From Chromatiaceae bacterium (GTDB lineage: Bacteria > Pseudomonadota > Gammaproteobacteria > Chromatiales > Chromatiaceae): a DNA stretch of 47,965 nucleotides. The stretch lies in assembly GCA_022340195.1 (NCBI GenBank), contig JAJDOL010000301.1, forward strand, positions 1-47,965, written 5' to 3'. The translations under genes were made by a program, and so were the position numbers. Within the stretch, counting starts at the first letter, position 1; every line of letters begins with the position of its first letter. Below, piece by piece: positions 8,866 through 18,169 of this stretch. Below the pieces are notes generated by a model. The model was not told where the DNA came from. It did not search any database and saw only the letters and a program-made list of their open reading frames with translations.

Positions 8866-9738
8866 TTGCAAACCGAGCGCTCTACGAACAAGGTATCAAA
8901 TATTCGACAGGTTTTACGAGCGGCGGCGAGCAAGCTGGCGCTATTGCCACACGCGTCACCTTACCTGGAGGCGGAGTTGCTGCTTTGCGATGCGACCGGG
9001 AAGGCGCGCGCCGAGCTCCTGACCTGGCCCGAAGCCGAGATCCCGGAATCGGATCTGGTAGAATTCAAATCCCTTCTCCGACGGCGCCTGGCCGGCGAGC
9101 CCATCGCCTATATTCGCGGACATCAGGGCTTCTGGACCCTGAGTCTGCGAGTCACCCCCGATACCCTGATCCCACGCCCCGAGACGGAGCTCTTGGTCGA
9201 GCTGGCGCTCGACCAGCTCCCTGCCGATGCCCCGCTCCTGGTTCTGGACGCCGGCTGTGGAAGTGGTGCCGTCGCCGCCGCGCTTGCCTCGGAACGACCC
9301 GCCTGGACCCTGGTCGCGACCGACCACGGCCTGGGGGCCGCCCGCGTGGCCCGCGAAAACCTGTGCAAATGCGCCCACGGTAACACCGGCGTCGTCAACT
9401 GCGACTGGCTGACGCCCTTCGCCGAGGGGTCCCTGCACGCAGTCATCAGCAATCCCCCTTACATTGCGGACAATGATTCCCACCTTTCACGGGGTGATCT
9501 GCCGTGGGAGCCGCGAAGCGCGCTGGCCGCCGGACCAGACGGTCTGGAAGCAATTCGAGCCTTGAGCGAACAGGCGGCCTCTCGGTTGCGTCCCGCCGGA
9601 TTCATTGCACTCGAGCACGGTTTCGACCAGGGGCGCTCGGTGCGGGCAATCCTGGCGCGGCAAAGCTTCAAGGCCATACTCACCCATCGCGATCTCAGCG
9701 GCCGGGAACGGGCTACCACGGGCCGATTGCCCGATTGA
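8866..9738 (+). CDS. prmC: Release factor glutamine N5-methyltransferase
   Basis: Transfers methyl from SAM to the GGQ glutamine of RF1 and RF2. It has an N-terminal helical substrate-binding domain with the GxPIAYIRGHQGFW motif (about 77-90), the SAM-binding motif VLDAGCGSGAVA (127-138), and the catalytic NPPY at 196-199. A further PRPETE motif (104-109) is typical. The only start that fits is TTG at 8866, six bases after the prfA stop, with no strong Shine-Dalgarno sequence, so translation probably relies on coupling. The length of 290 residues is slightly long for the family. Confidence 0.93.
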   Translation: MQTERSTNKVSNIRQVLRAAASKLALLPHASPYLEAELLLCDATGKARAELLTWPEAEIPESDLVEFKSLLRRRLAGEPIAYIRGHQGFWTLSLRVTPDTLIPRPETELLVELALDQLPADAPLLVLDAGCGSGAVAAALASERPAWTLVATDHGLGAARVARENLCKCAHGNTGVVNCDWLTPFAEGSLHAVISNPPYIADNDSHLSRGDLPWEPRSALAAGPDGLEAIRALSEQAASRLRPAGFIALEHGFDQGRSVRAILARQSFKAILTHRDLSGRERATTGRLPD

Positions 9739-9855
9739 CCTCCGTGCCAGGACATCGCGCGGAACGGAGAGGACAATGGTTTGGATGGGCGCATAACACA
9801 ACCCTAACGGATTTGTCCTTGATAATTCCCCATCTTCTATTAGCATACAGTACGT

Positions 9856-10266
9856 ATGGACATGTTAAGCACCGATCGCGTCAAGCATCGGTTCATACCT
9901 TTCAGTGAGTTGCATCCGGACAAGAACCAAGCCCGGACAGCGGCCATGTTCCTTGCGGATCTGCAAGGCATACTGCACGCGGAGCCTATCTCCGCCGTTG
10001 CGCTCAAGGTCAGTTACGACGTGCTCGAGACGACGTTGCTCGAGATCGAGGAGGCTATCCACGCACTTGGCCTGCACCTCGACCGCAACCTGATGTACCG
10101 GCTGAAAAGCGCCTTGTGGCATTACACGGAAGAAACCCAGCGCGCCAACTGCGGTTGCCCGCGCGGCGAGAGCAATTGCACCAGGAAGGTATTCGCGCAG
10201 CGATTTGAAAAACGCGATCACACGTGCCGCGATCACAAGCCGGAGCACTGGCGCCGTTATTTGTAG
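9856..10266 (+). CDS. Small Cys-rich HMA-fold-like protein, uncharacterised
   Basis: A 136-residue protein with no enzyme motif I can identify. The middle (about 45-75: ISAVALKVSYDVLETTLLEIEEAIHALG in outline) has the beta-alpha pattern of heavy-metal-associated domains but lacks the usual CxxC. It is followed by HLDRNLMYRLKSALWHYTEE and a Cys/His-rich tail with CGC, a Cys at about 112, a further Cys, and a WRRYL terminus. The clustered Cys and His suggest a metal site. It is soluble, with no signal peptide. It sits alone between prmC and moeB with gaps on both sides; a possible -10 (TAGCAT, near 9840) precedes it. Confidence 0.7.
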   Translation: MDMLSTDRVKHRFIPFSELHPDKNQARTAAMFLADLQGILHAEPISAVALKVSYDVLETTLLEIEEAIHALGLHLDRNLMYRLKSALWHYTEETQRANCGCPRGESNCTRKVFAQRFEKRDHTCRDHKPEHWRRYL

Positions 10267-10549
10267 CCCCGGGGCTTCCAGTTAGGCGTGTTTTTTTGAA
10301 GTAAAATGGCTTCTCAAACGCGCGCGAATCCGCGGTGAGCCCGATGGAATGGGCGTCTGGCCAGGAAGATACGCACACGTAAGGTATGGATTGTCGGCCC
10401 TCCCTCGATCCCCACTATCGAGCAACCGAAAGCATCATTTCCCTTCGCGCCCTCGGGCGGGATTTCCGAGTATTCGCTGAAGCCGGGCACCACAACCGCC
10501 GATTCTGCTACGCTGTACGCTGAATCAGGAACGGGAACGACCAGCCCCT

Positions 10550-11329
10550 ATGAACGATGAGCAACTGCTGCGCTATAGCCGCCAGATCATGCTGCCGGCT
10601 GTGGGCATCGAGGGGCAGGAACGCCTGCTCGCAGCACGCGTCCTGGTGGTCGGGCTTGGCGGGCTCGGCTCACCCGTGGCCATGTATTTGACCGCCGCGG
10701 GGGTCGGGAACCTCCTGGTTGCGGACTTCGACGCCGTCGATCTATCCAACCTCCAACGCCAGATCCTGCACACCAGCGAGCGCTTGGGGATGCCGAAGGT
10801 GGACTCTGCGCTACAGGCACTCAAGGCCCTCAATCCGCAGATCGAGGTCAAAGGATTCAAGGGCAGCGTCAACGAGGACAGCTTGCCCGCCCTGATTTCC
10901 GAGGTAGACGCGGTGGTGGATGGCTGCGACAACTTCGCCACCCGTTTCGCGGTCAACCAAGCATGCTTCGAGGCCGGTGTGCCGCTGATCTCCGGCGCCG
11001 CCATACGCACCGAGGGCCAAGTGGCTGTTTTCTCCGGCAAGTCCGGTGGGCCTTGCTACCAGTGCCTGTTTCCACGCGAGGGGAACCTCGACGAGACCTG
11101 CTCCGCCAATGGCGTGCTTGCCCCGATTGTGGGCATTATCGGCAGCATCCAGGCCACCGAGACGCTCAAGGTCCTGACCGGCGCCGGCGACCCCCTGATC
11201 GGTCGCCTGCTGCTAATGGATGCGATGACTATGGAGTTTCGCGACGTCCGACTCACTGCCGACCCCCATTGCCCTGTTTGCGGTAACGGCGGGTCCGCCG
11301 CCCGGGATTCACGCAGTGCCGGGCCCTGA
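10550..11329 (+). CDS. moeB: MoeB/ThiF-family E1-like adenylyltransferase
   Basis: Adenylates the C-terminal Gly-Gly of small sulfur-carrier proteins (MoaD or ThiS) so that they can be thiocarboxylated. The N-terminus MNDEQLLRYSRQIMLP and the nucleotide loop VVGLGGLGSPVAMYL (about 33-47) are typical, as is the catalytic-Asp region VDGCDNFATRF (about 123-133). Two CxxC pairs (CYQC near 169 and CPVC near 243) form the structural zinc site. No rhodanese domain is attached, as in E. coli MoeB. At 259 residues the length is normal. MoeB and ThiF cannot be separated safely by eye; a moeA gene elsewhere in the window (41953-43218) fits molybdopterin synthesis. Confidence 0.88.
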   Translation: MNDEQLLRYSRQIMLPAVGIEGQERLLAARVLVVGLGGLGSPVAMYLTAAGVGNLLVADFDAVDLSNLQRQILHTSERLGMPKVDSALQALKALNPQIEVKGFKGSVNEDSLPALISEVDAVVDGCDNFATRFAVNQACFEAGVPLISGAAIRTEGQVAVFSGKSGGPCYQCLFPREGNLDETCSANGVLAPIVGIIGSIQATETLKVLTGAGDPLIGRLLLMDAMTMEFRDVRLTADPHCPVCGNGGSAARDSRSAGP

Positions 11330-11348
11330 TCGGCGTGGAAATCCCCTG

Positions 11349-12083
11349 ATGCGGCTGGTTATGGCCGCCGCGACCATCGGCCTCTTCCTCGCCGCCTATT
11401 ACTGGGGTAACCAATTCAAGCGCCCGGATTCGACGCACCCCGTCATCGAGGGCGTGCTGATCCGACCGGCCCCTGCGCTTCCCGGGTTCGAGCTCCGAGA
11501 TGCAGCCGATCATCAGCCCTTCATCGCCGAGCATTTCGTTGAGCACTGGACGCTTCTGACCTTTGTCGATCCAAGCCTGGCCCCGGGCCATCTCGCGGTA
11601 ACGCGTATGATCGAGGTACGCAACCGCTTGGCGAGCGCTCCCGGCCTCCAAGAGAAGCTCTTGCTCGTGCTTGCCTCCCAGCGACAGGATCCGCACCTGG
11701 CACGGGATTTCGAGCGCTTGTCTCCGGCGCTCAAGCTCCTATCCGGCGAGTCTGGTGAGATACAGCGTCTGCGTGAAGCTCTCGGGGCACCGTCGCAAGA
11801 GGCGACTGGAACAGGAACCGATGGGATCCCCTTCTATTTGATTGGTCCCTCGGGCCGGTTGTTGGCCGTCTTTCCAAGCGCCCAAGCACCTGCGTCGATC
11901 GCCTCTGACCTGGTAGCCTTAGCCAGCCACATCGACTCCCTGTACCCCGCCGACGGCCAAAGCTTCGACGCCTCACCGGAAACGGCAAGCGGCGGACACG
12001 AACCCACCGCTCATCCCGGCCCTGTCCCCGAGGCAGAGAGCAACCTGGAGCGCACTCGACGCGACCTTCGCGCTAATGACTGA
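11349..12083 (+). CDS. Membrane-anchored thioredoxin-fold (SCO1-like) protein without cysteines
   Basis: The ATG at 11349 gives an N-terminal signal anchor (MRLVMAAATIGLFLAAYYWG) followed by a periplasmic domain. The domain pattern is like SCO1/SenC: PALPGFELRD, then WTLLTFVDPSLAPGH where SCO has its CxxxC, then a late IPFYLIGPSGRLLAVF segment. There is no Cys anywhere in the protein, so neither copper binding by CxxxC nor thiol redox chemistry is possible. A GTG at 11316 is an alternative start that would overlap moeB. The gene overlaps psd by 8 bases, so the three form an operon. The function is unknown. Confidence 0.8.
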   Translation: MRLVMAAATIGLFLAAYYWGNQFKRPDSTHPVIEGVLIRPAPALPGFELRDAADHQPFIAEHFVEHWTLLTFVDPSLAPGHLAVTRMIEVRNRLASAPGLQEKLLLVLASQRQDPHLARDFERLSPALKLLSGESGEIQRLREALGAPSQEATGTGTDGIPFYLIGPSGRLLAVFPSAQAPASIASDLVALASHIDSLYPADGQSFDASPETASGGHEPTAHPGPVPEAESNLERTRRDLRAND

Positions 12084-12963
12084 TACACCTCCACGCTGGT
12101 ACCACCGCCTCTTCGTGGGCATGCAGTACCTGTTACCCCACCACCTCCTCTCCTCTCTCGTGCTTCGCGCGACAAGAATCCGCTGGCGTCCCTTCAAGGA
12201 CCTGCTCATTCGCACCTTCATTTACCACTTTCGAGTCGACATGACCGAGGCACGGGAGAGCGGCCCCAGGGCTTACTCGTGCTTCAACGCCTTCTTCACC
12301 CGTTCTCTGCGCGAGGACGCCCGCCCCATCAGTAAGCAAAAGGACGCTGTGATCTGCCCTGTGGACGGGACCCTGAGCCAGCTCGGCACCATCGATGGCG
12401 GCCGTATCGTCCAGGCCAAGGGACATGACTACTCGCTCTCGGAGCTGCTTGGTGGACCTGGGGACTGGGAGAAACAACTCGACGGCGGATTGTTTGCCAC
12501 CATCTATCTCTCACCCCGCGACTACCATCGGATACACATGCCCGTCGGCGGTACCCTGAGCGAGATGGTCCATGTCCCCGGCCGACTCTTCAGTGTCAGT
12601 CCGATCACCACAGCTCTGGTTCCACGGCTTTTCGGTCGCAACGAACGCCTTCTGTGCCTTTTCGAGTCGGAGTCAGGCCCCATGGCCCTGATCCTGGTGG
12701 GCGCCATATTCGTCGGCAGTATGGAGACGGTCTGGGCGGGACGCGTCACGCCGGAAAATCGCCGCAAGCCCAGGCAAACCTACGCGGGGAAGGCGTCAAT
12801 CCGTTTGGACAAGGGTGCGGAGATGGGACGCTTCAATATGGGCTCCACGGTCATTCTGCTCTTCGGTCCGGGAAAGGTCGCGTGGGATCCAAGGCTGAAA
12901 CCCGGCGATAGTCTGCGCATGGGCGAGCCAATCGGAAGATTTTGCGAGCAAACCCCGGGCTGA
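12076..12963 (+). CDS. psd: Phosphatidylserine decarboxylase proenzyme
   Basis: Makes phosphatidylethanolamine by decarboxylating phosphatidylserine at the inner membrane. The protein is 295 residues. The self-cleavage site is FNMGST, where Ser257 becomes the pyruvoyl group of the alpha chain; most family members read LGST, so the Met is a mild variant. The other autocatalytic residues align with E. coli: Asp97 in CPVDGTL and His154 in DYHRIHMP. The start overlaps the stop of the SCO-like gene by 8 bases. It ends convergently with gshA, 27 bases apart, and a weak hairpin (TCGGC-TTG-GCCGA) lies in that gap. Confidence 0.95.
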   Translation: MTDTPPRWYHRLFVGMQYLLPHHLLSSLVLRATRIRWRPFKDLLIRTFIYHFRVDMTEARESGPRAYSCFNAFFTRSLREDARPISKQKDAVICPVDGTLSQLGTIDGGRIVQAKGHDYSLSELLGGPGDWEKQLDGGLFATIYLSPRDYHRIHMPVGGTLSEMVHVPGRLFSVSPITTALVPRLFGRNERLLCLFESESGPMALILVGAIFVGSMETVWAGRVTPENRRKPRQTYAGKASIRLDKGAEMGRFNMGSTVILLFGPGKVAWDPRLKPGDSLRMGEPIGRFCEQTPG

Positions 12964-12990
12964 TCGGCTTGGCCGAGGTAAAATACCGAC

Positions 12991-14643
12991 TTAACCTCCA
13001 CTACCTCCAAACCCTGCGCTCGGGTCCTCCGCACCGGTGTATTCTCCGATACCCGCCACCTGCGCAGGCTGCGCGAAGTAGCGCTCGAGAAACTCATCGA
13101 AGCTCACGTCGTCGGACCGCTCCAACTCCTGTTGCCGCTCTTGGGATTCCCGGCTCAGACGCTCGAACAAGGCCGCTCGTTGCGTCTCGAGCGATGCGCC
13201 GAGAAATTGGTCACGGTACTGCTCCGAGGTACGACGCGCATAGTCGAAAAAGCTCTCCGCGTTGGTGCTCATCTCTGCCAGCATCATCGCCGAGGGTGTA
13301 AGCTCTGGATTCCGCACCTTCTCCTGCTGCCGGCGCAGGCTTTCGGCGCTGGGTCCGTCACTACCTCCGTCCATGAGCTCCGCTGCCACAAACATGGCGT
13401 CCAGCAGCTCCTCGGCCCAGAGGCGCAGCCGGATAGCACTTCGATTGCGGTTCAAATCCAGTAGAGGGTCTCTCCCATGGTGCGCAGCCAAGAGCAGATT
13501 CTCGTCAATGGCCTTGCGTTCCCCCGCATCGATGCGGGGACTCCCGACAAGCAGGCAAAAGAGCATGAAGGCATCCAGGAAGTGGAGCTGCTCCTCCGCC
13601 ACGCCGAGCGGATGGAAGGCGTTCACGTCGAGCGAGCGCAGCTCCACATAGCGAACTCCCCGGCGGCGCAGGGCAAGGCTCGGCTTTTCCATCCACTCGG
13701 TAAGCTGTTTCGGACGTACGGTGCTGTAGTATTCGTTTTCGATCTGTAGCACGTTGGCGCTGAGCTGCTCGTAACGCTCGCCGATCTTGACGCCGATCGT
13801 CTCGTAATCCGGACAGGGGGTCTCGATGGCCCAGGTCAGACTTCGAATGTAGGCATCCAGGCTGTCATAGCTCGCCTTCATACCGGTACCGGCGGTCTGG
13901 CTATTCTGATAGCCGATGTCGCCCATACGCAGAGATGTCGCGTAGGGGTAGTAATAGGTACTTTGGTCCAGCTCCTTTAGATCCACTTGCCGGCCCTGTA
14001 CAAAGGTCTTACAGACCGCCGGCGACGCTCCGAAGAGATAAGGGATGAGCCAACCGAAGCGCTGCAGATTTCGGGTCAACGCCATATAGGCGTCGGAACG
14101 AAAGATTCCCGGGCCAGAGCTGTCACCTTCCAACTCCCGATACAAGGGCCAAAAGGCATCGGAAAACGAAAAATTGTAATGAACGCCCGCGATAACCTGC
14201 ATGACGCGCCCGTAACGGTTGCCCAGCCCTCGCCGGTACACCGTCTTCATGCGCGCGGCGTTGGAGGAACCGTATCTCGCCAACGGGATGCTGTCTGCTC
14301 CCTCCAACAGGCAAGGCATGCTCGTCGCCCATAACAGCTCGTCACCCAGATGGCGATGCACGAAGACATGCAAATCGTACAGAAATCCCAGCATTCCATG
14401 CTTGTCCGCCATGGCCGGCGTAATGGTTTCCAGCAGGGCATCGGAAAAATCCGTGGTGATGTATGGATGTGCCAATGCCGATCCAAACGCCCGTGGATGG
14501 GGAGTGGTGGCGATGGTCCCCGCCGGGGACACGCGTAGACTCTCCTTCTCCAATCCGACGAGATTCTGCTGCAGACACCCGTCGAGCGCCGCCCGCGCGA
14601 GTCGGGACACCCGCCGATCGTACTTGGTGTAGCTGTCGTTCAC
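12991..14643 (-). CDS. gshA: Glutamate-cysteine ligase (E. coli type)
   Basis: Forms gamma-glutamylcysteine, the first step of glutathione synthesis, in the cytoplasm. It matches the class I enzyme throughout: GLEKESLRVSPAGTIATTPH at the N-terminus, HPYITTDFSDALLETITP, then TSMPCLLEG, then IAGVHYNFSFSDAFW, then RFGWLIPYLFGASPAVC, then VLQIENEYYSTVRPKQ, and VRYVELRSLDVNAF. At 550 residues it is about 30 longer than E. coli GshA; the extra residues are mostly a C-terminal tail (ending AEDPSAGFGGSGG). The start is GTG at 14643 with GGGAG 7 bases upstream. It is transcribed alone or with prc upstream, 170 bases away. Confidence 0.95.
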   Translation of the reverse strand: MNDSYTKYDRRVSRLARAALDGCLQQNLVGLEKESLRVSPAGTIATTPHPRAFGSALAHPYITTDFSDALLETITPAMADKHGMLGFLYDLHVFVHRHLGDELLWATSMPCLLEGADSIPLARYGSSNAARMKTVYRRGLGNRYGRVMQVIAGVHYNFSFSDAFWPLYRELEGDSSGPGIFRSDAYMALTRNLQRFGWLIPYLFGASPAVCKTFVQGRQVDLKELDQSTYYYPYATSLRMGDIGYQNSQTAGTGMKASYDSLDAYIRSLTWAIETPCPDYETIGVKIGERYEQLSANVLQIENEYYSTVRPKQLTEWMEKPSLALRRRGVRYVELRSLDVNAFHPLGVAEEQLHFLDAFMLFCLLVGSPRIDAGERKAIDENLLLAAHHGRDPLLDLNRNRSAIRLRLWAEELLDAMFVAAELMDGGSDGPSAESLRRQQEKVRNPELTPSAMMLAEMSTNAESFFDYARRTSEQYRDQFLGASLETQRAALFERLSRESQERQQELERSDDVSFDEFLERYFAQPAQVAGIGEYTGAEDPSAGFGGSGG

Positions 14644-14813
14644 CGAAGGGCTCCCTATACCGTCCTAGTCGGTCGGCTCCAAGACAGTATGATCTAAGGT
14701 AGTGGTGGGGATAATCGGCGAGGTCGAGGGCGAGGCGCATCAATGCCCATCGCAGTGATGGGCTTGGTCACCCGCCCGTGTTTGTCTTTTCGGCCGCCGG
14801 ACTTGGGGGTAGA

Positions 14814-16916
14814 TCAGTCGCGCATCACCGCGCGGGGACGACTGGGGGAGCCGTAGCGGATCGAGTCGGCGAGTATTCGGGCCGCCTCCCCGACCTGAAT
14901 ACGTGCAATGATCTCCTGCTGCTTCTCCAAGGCATCCTGATCCACGTCGTCGGCGTCTTCGTCTACCGGGTCAACGCCGTTTGCCCGCAAAAACGCATCG
15001 CGCTGATCCTTGAGAACACGCTCGCGTCGTTCCGACTCGAGGCGCCTGTCCTTCTCCTGGAGTGATACGATTGTCTGATCCTCCACTTCTCGCAGCACCT
15101 GCTCCCGAGCGGTCAGCATGTCAAACCCTGCGTCGCGGCGGATTCGCTTGTCGGAACGTTGTCTAAGCGATTCCACACCTCCGTTCAGGGAGGCCCGCAC
15201 ATAATTCGCCGGGGCAATCTCGGCCCATGGCAAGGGATTGTCGAGGGCGCGCTCTCCGTGATCGTTAAAGTCCAGCGCCGTCGGGAATATAATTTCGGGC
15301 ACCACACCACGCAACTGCGTGCTGCCACCGCTCACGCGGAAAAACTCCGCCATCGTTAGGCGCAGGCGTCCGAGGTCGTCGTCCTGATTGGGTACGAAAC
15401 GATTGAGATCGATCAGGGTTTGAACCGTGCCCTTGCCGAACGTAGGCTCCCCGATGATGATTCCGCGGCCGTAGTCCTGCATCGCGCCGGCGAAAATCTC
15501 CGAGGCGGACGCACTGTTGCGGTCGACGAGCACCGCCAGTGGCCCCTTATAGACGATTCCAGGATCGGGATCCGTCTCTACCTCGACCTTGCCGAATGAG
15601 TCCTTCACCTGCACCACCGGACCCTCATCGATAAAAAGCCCCGTCAGTTCGGTCGCTTCGGTAAGCGAGCCGCCCCCGTTACCGCGCAGATCCACCACGA
15701 TGCCACTGACACCTTGTTTCTGGAGCTTCTGGATCAGGTTCCTCACATCCCGCGTGGTGCTGCGAAAGTCTTTGTTCCCCTTGGATTCTGCGCGGAAATC
15801 CCGATAGAAGGCCGGAATCTCGATAACGCCGATACGTATCCCCGGCGCGCTGTCCATGTCATCGATCAAATAACTCTTGGCGGCCTGGTCTTCGAGCTTT
15901 ATCTCGTTGCGCACGATGGAAATCTCACGCGTCTTGCCGTCCGATCCGGCGGATTTCGGCAGGATCTGCAAGCGCACGACCGAACCCTTGGGACCACGGA
16001 TCTTATCCACCACATCCTGCAGGCGCCAACCAATAACGTCCTCCATAGTCCCGTCCAGCCCCTGTGCGACGCCGACGATGCGATCGCCGCCGGAAATCTG
16101 GCCGCTTTGCTGTGCCGGCCCACCCGGGATGGTGCTTTGCACAACCGTGTACTCGTTATCACCGCGCAGAACCGCCCCTATACCTTCGAGAGAGAGCCGC
16201 ATGCTGATGTCGAAATTCTCCGACGTGCTCGGCGACATGTAGCTCGTGTGGGGCTCCAGGCTCTGAGTGTAGGCATTGACGAATGCATGGAAGACATCGT
16301 CGCTGTCGAATTGCCTGACGCGACGAGCAAGTCCTTCGTAGCGTTTGCGCAGGAGCCCCGGAATCTCACTTTCTTCTTTTTTCGAAAGGCGCAACCCAAG
16401 CCAATCGTTCTTTACCCGCTTGCGCCAGATTTCGTCAAGCTCAGCGCGCGTCCTTGCGCGGTCGGCCTCCGAGCGATCAAAGCGATAGCTCTCCTTGCGG
16501 TCGAAATCGAACCCCTCGTCCAGGAGCGACAGGGCGTACCTGACCCGCTCATCGACACGCTGACGATAGAGGCGGAAGATCTCGAAGGCGGTGTCGAGCT
16601 TGCCCCTGGACAGATCGTCGTCCAGACGGCGTACATTACGCTTGAAGCGATCGAAATCCCGCTGAAGGAAAAAGGATCGGTTCGGGTCCAGCGCCTCCAC
16701 ATACTTCTCGAAGATCTGCTCGGCGAATTCGTCGTTCAGGGAGATATCGCGGTAATGGAAACGCTCCAATGCCTGGTTGATGACGATTGTGGTCCTTTGC
16801 TGGCGATGCGTAGGAACCAGACTCGAGACAGGAATATCTTTGCTCTTGGCAGCGACAATTCCGGCGGACGACGCCAGTACCAAGGCGATGAGGAAAGAGA
16901 TCAGACGCTGTCTCAT
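14814..16916 (-). CDS. prc: Tail-specific (C-terminal-processing) periplasmic protease
   Basis: A periplasmic serine protease that degrades proteins with non-polar C-terminal tails and trims envelope proteins such as PBP3 and murein hydrolases in E. coli. It has a signal peptide (MRQRLISFLIALVLASSAGIVAA), an N-terminal helical domain, a PDZ domain (about 240-325), and the S41 protease domain. The catalytic dyad is visible with E. coli spacing: Ser470 in NSASASEI and Lys495 in TFGKGTVQ, 25 residues apart. The DUF3340 C-terminal region follows. At 700 residues it compares with 682 in E. coli. It faces the same way as def and gcvR upstream, separated by 208 bases. Confidence 0.95.
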   Translation of the reverse strand: MRQRLISFLIALVLASSAGIVAAKSKDIPVSSLVPTHRQQRTTIVINQALERFHYRDISLNDEFAEQIFEKYVEALDPNRSFFLQRDFDRFKRNVRRLDDDLSRGKLDTAFEIFRLYRQRVDERVRYALSLLDEGFDFDRKESYRFDRSEADRARTRAELDEIWRKRVKNDWLGLRLSKKEESEIPGLLRKRYEGLARRVRQFDSDDVFHAFVNAYTQSLEPHTSYMSPSTSENFDISMRLSLEGIGAVLRGDNEYTVVQSTIPGGPAQQSGQISGGDRIVGVAQGLDGTMEDVIGWRLQDVVDKIRGPKGSVVRLQILPKSAGSDGKTREISIVRNEIKLEDQAAKSYLIDDMDSAPGIRIGVIEIPAFYRDFRAESKGNKDFRSTTRDVRNLIQKLQKQGVSGIVVDLRGNGGGSLTEATELTGLFIDEGPVVQVKDSFGKVEVETDPDPGIVYKGPLAVLVDRNSASASEIFAGAMQDYGRGIIIGEPTFGKGTVQTLIDLNRFVPNQDDDLGRLRLTMAEFFRVSGGSTQLRGVVPEIIFPTALDFNDHGERALDNPLPWAEIAPANYVRASLNGGVESLRQRSDKRIRRDAGFDMLTAREQVLREVEDQTIVSLQEKDRRLESERRERVLKDQRDAFLRANGVDPVDEDADDVDQDALEKQQEIIARIQVGEAARILADSIRYGSPSRPRAVMRD

Positions 16917-17124
16917 AAAGGAGCACTCTCAACATAGACGAGGCAACAACTAGAATGAGACAACAGGCAACCGCCTGAGTTTCCTCCAGGAAACAAGGAT
17001 CGAACGACCCGCCATGGACCTTCCAAACACCCTACCGGCGGTTGGTCTGTGACGCGATGACAACCCTTTTGCCCACTCTTTCCACGATTGAAGAGTAGTT
17101 GCTGACGCTCGGGATTTCAACGAG

Positions 17125-17625
17125 TTACTGATAAACCTTGCGGCGAAACAGATCCGTGCGGCGACTGACGACGCGATCGACGAACAGCAGGCCGTCGAGG
17201 TGATCGAGCTCGTGTTGCGCCGCGCGCGCCTCGAAACCCTCCATCTCGAGGTCCAAAGTCGCGCCCTCCCGATCCCGGGATTGGAGACGCAACCGCGTGG
17301 CGCGAACCACGTTTCCCGTGTAGTCCGGAACTGAGAGGCAACCCTCGCGGCCGATCTCGAAACCCTCCCAATGGGTGATCTCGGGATTCACGAGAACCAG
17401 GTGGCCATGATTGGGTATGTTCTTTTTTTTCGAAACATCCAATATGACGATGCGCTGGAAACGGCCGACCTGAGGTGCCGCAATGCCGACCGCCGCCGGT
17501 CCGGCACGCCGGGTCTCCTCCAGGTCGTCGATAAAGCGCTGCAACTCACCGTCGAAGACTTGAACCGGCTCGGACACCTGGCGCAGGCGCTCGTCTGGAA
17601 GGGTCAGTATGTCCAGCACCGCCAT
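17125..17625 (-). CDS. def: Peptide deformylase
   Basis: Removes the N-formyl group from nascent proteins. All three metalloenzyme motifs are present: motif 1 AVGIAAPQ (46-53, with Ala where Gly is usual), motif 2 REGCLSVP with metal ligand Cys96, and motif 3 QHELDHLDG with His138, Glu139 and His142. It is 166 residues. It follows the gcvR-like gene by 7 bases, with GGCGG just before the ATG, so the two are an operon. The common def-fmt pair is absent here, so this may be a second deformylase rather than the housekeeping copy. Confidence 0.92.
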   Translation of the reverse strand: MAVLDILTLPDERLRQVSEPVQVFDGELQRFIDDLEETRRAGPAAVGIAAPQVGRFQRIVILDVSKKKNIPNHGHLVLVNPEITHWEGFEIGREGCLSVPDYTGNVVRATRLRLQSRDREGATLDLEMEGFEARAAQHELDHLDGLLFVDRVVSRRTDLFRRKVYQ

Positions 17626-17632
17626 CCGCCGA

Positions 17633-18169
17633 TCACCCGATCAGGGTCTCCACGGACGTTATGTCGACCGCGATCCCCTCCCGCGTCAGTCGCTCCACGG
17701 ATGCCTGCAGAGACTCGATGGTTTGATCGGAGTAGCCCTGAATGTTCATGATGTAGACGGGGCGTTCCTCATTCCCTGCCACATCCGATTCGAGCTCCAG
17801 AATATTAAAGCCCTCTTCTGCCAGGGCACCGGTAACCTCAGCTACGATTCCGGAACGGTCTGCCCCGGTCACACGGACCTGAACATTGGGCACCAAATGC
17901 CGGTGCAATCCCCCCTCGACCGGGTCGATATGAAAACGCAATCCCATCTCGGCGGCCACCGACGACACCGCGCGCTCCAAGCCGACTTGGCGCCCATCCG
18001 TCGAGACCATCATCATGATGGTGAAGTTGCCGCCGAGGCGAATCATCGATGCCTCGCCCAGACTGCCGCCGGCTTCGTAGATGGCGCGTGTGACACACGC
18101 GACAATGCCGGGCCTGTCCACCCCGACCAATGTGAGCATATTCCAGTCCGCCAAGATCCACCTCATCAT
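17633..18169 (-). CDS. gcvR: GcvR-like tandem ACT-domain protein
   Basis: A 178-residue protein of two ACT domains (about 10-85 and 93-175). Each starts with the ligand-binding turn: LVGVDRPGIVACVT and VTGADRSGIVAEVT. E. coli GcvR binds glycine and restrains the activator GcvA to control the glycine-cleavage operon; that role is inferred from similarity, as no gcv gene is in the window. The start is uncertain: ATG at 18169 or 18166, or ATG at 18139 just before LTLVGVD. It is co-transcribed with def, 7 bases away. Confidence 0.82.
   Translation of the reverse strand: MMRWILADWNMLTLVGVDRPGIVACVTRAIYEAGGSLGEASMIRLGGNFTIMMMVSTDGRQVGLERAVSSVAAEMGLRFHIDPVEGGLHRHLVPNVQVRVTGADRSGIVAEVTGALAEEGFNILELESDVAGNEERPVYIMNIQGYSDQTIESLQASVERLTREGIAVDITSVETLIG

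Noticed and set aside
15714..16937. 407-codon plus-strand open frame across prc
   Set aside because: It is antisense to the well-conserved prc gene and has no recognisable motif; long shadow frames are common at this GC content.
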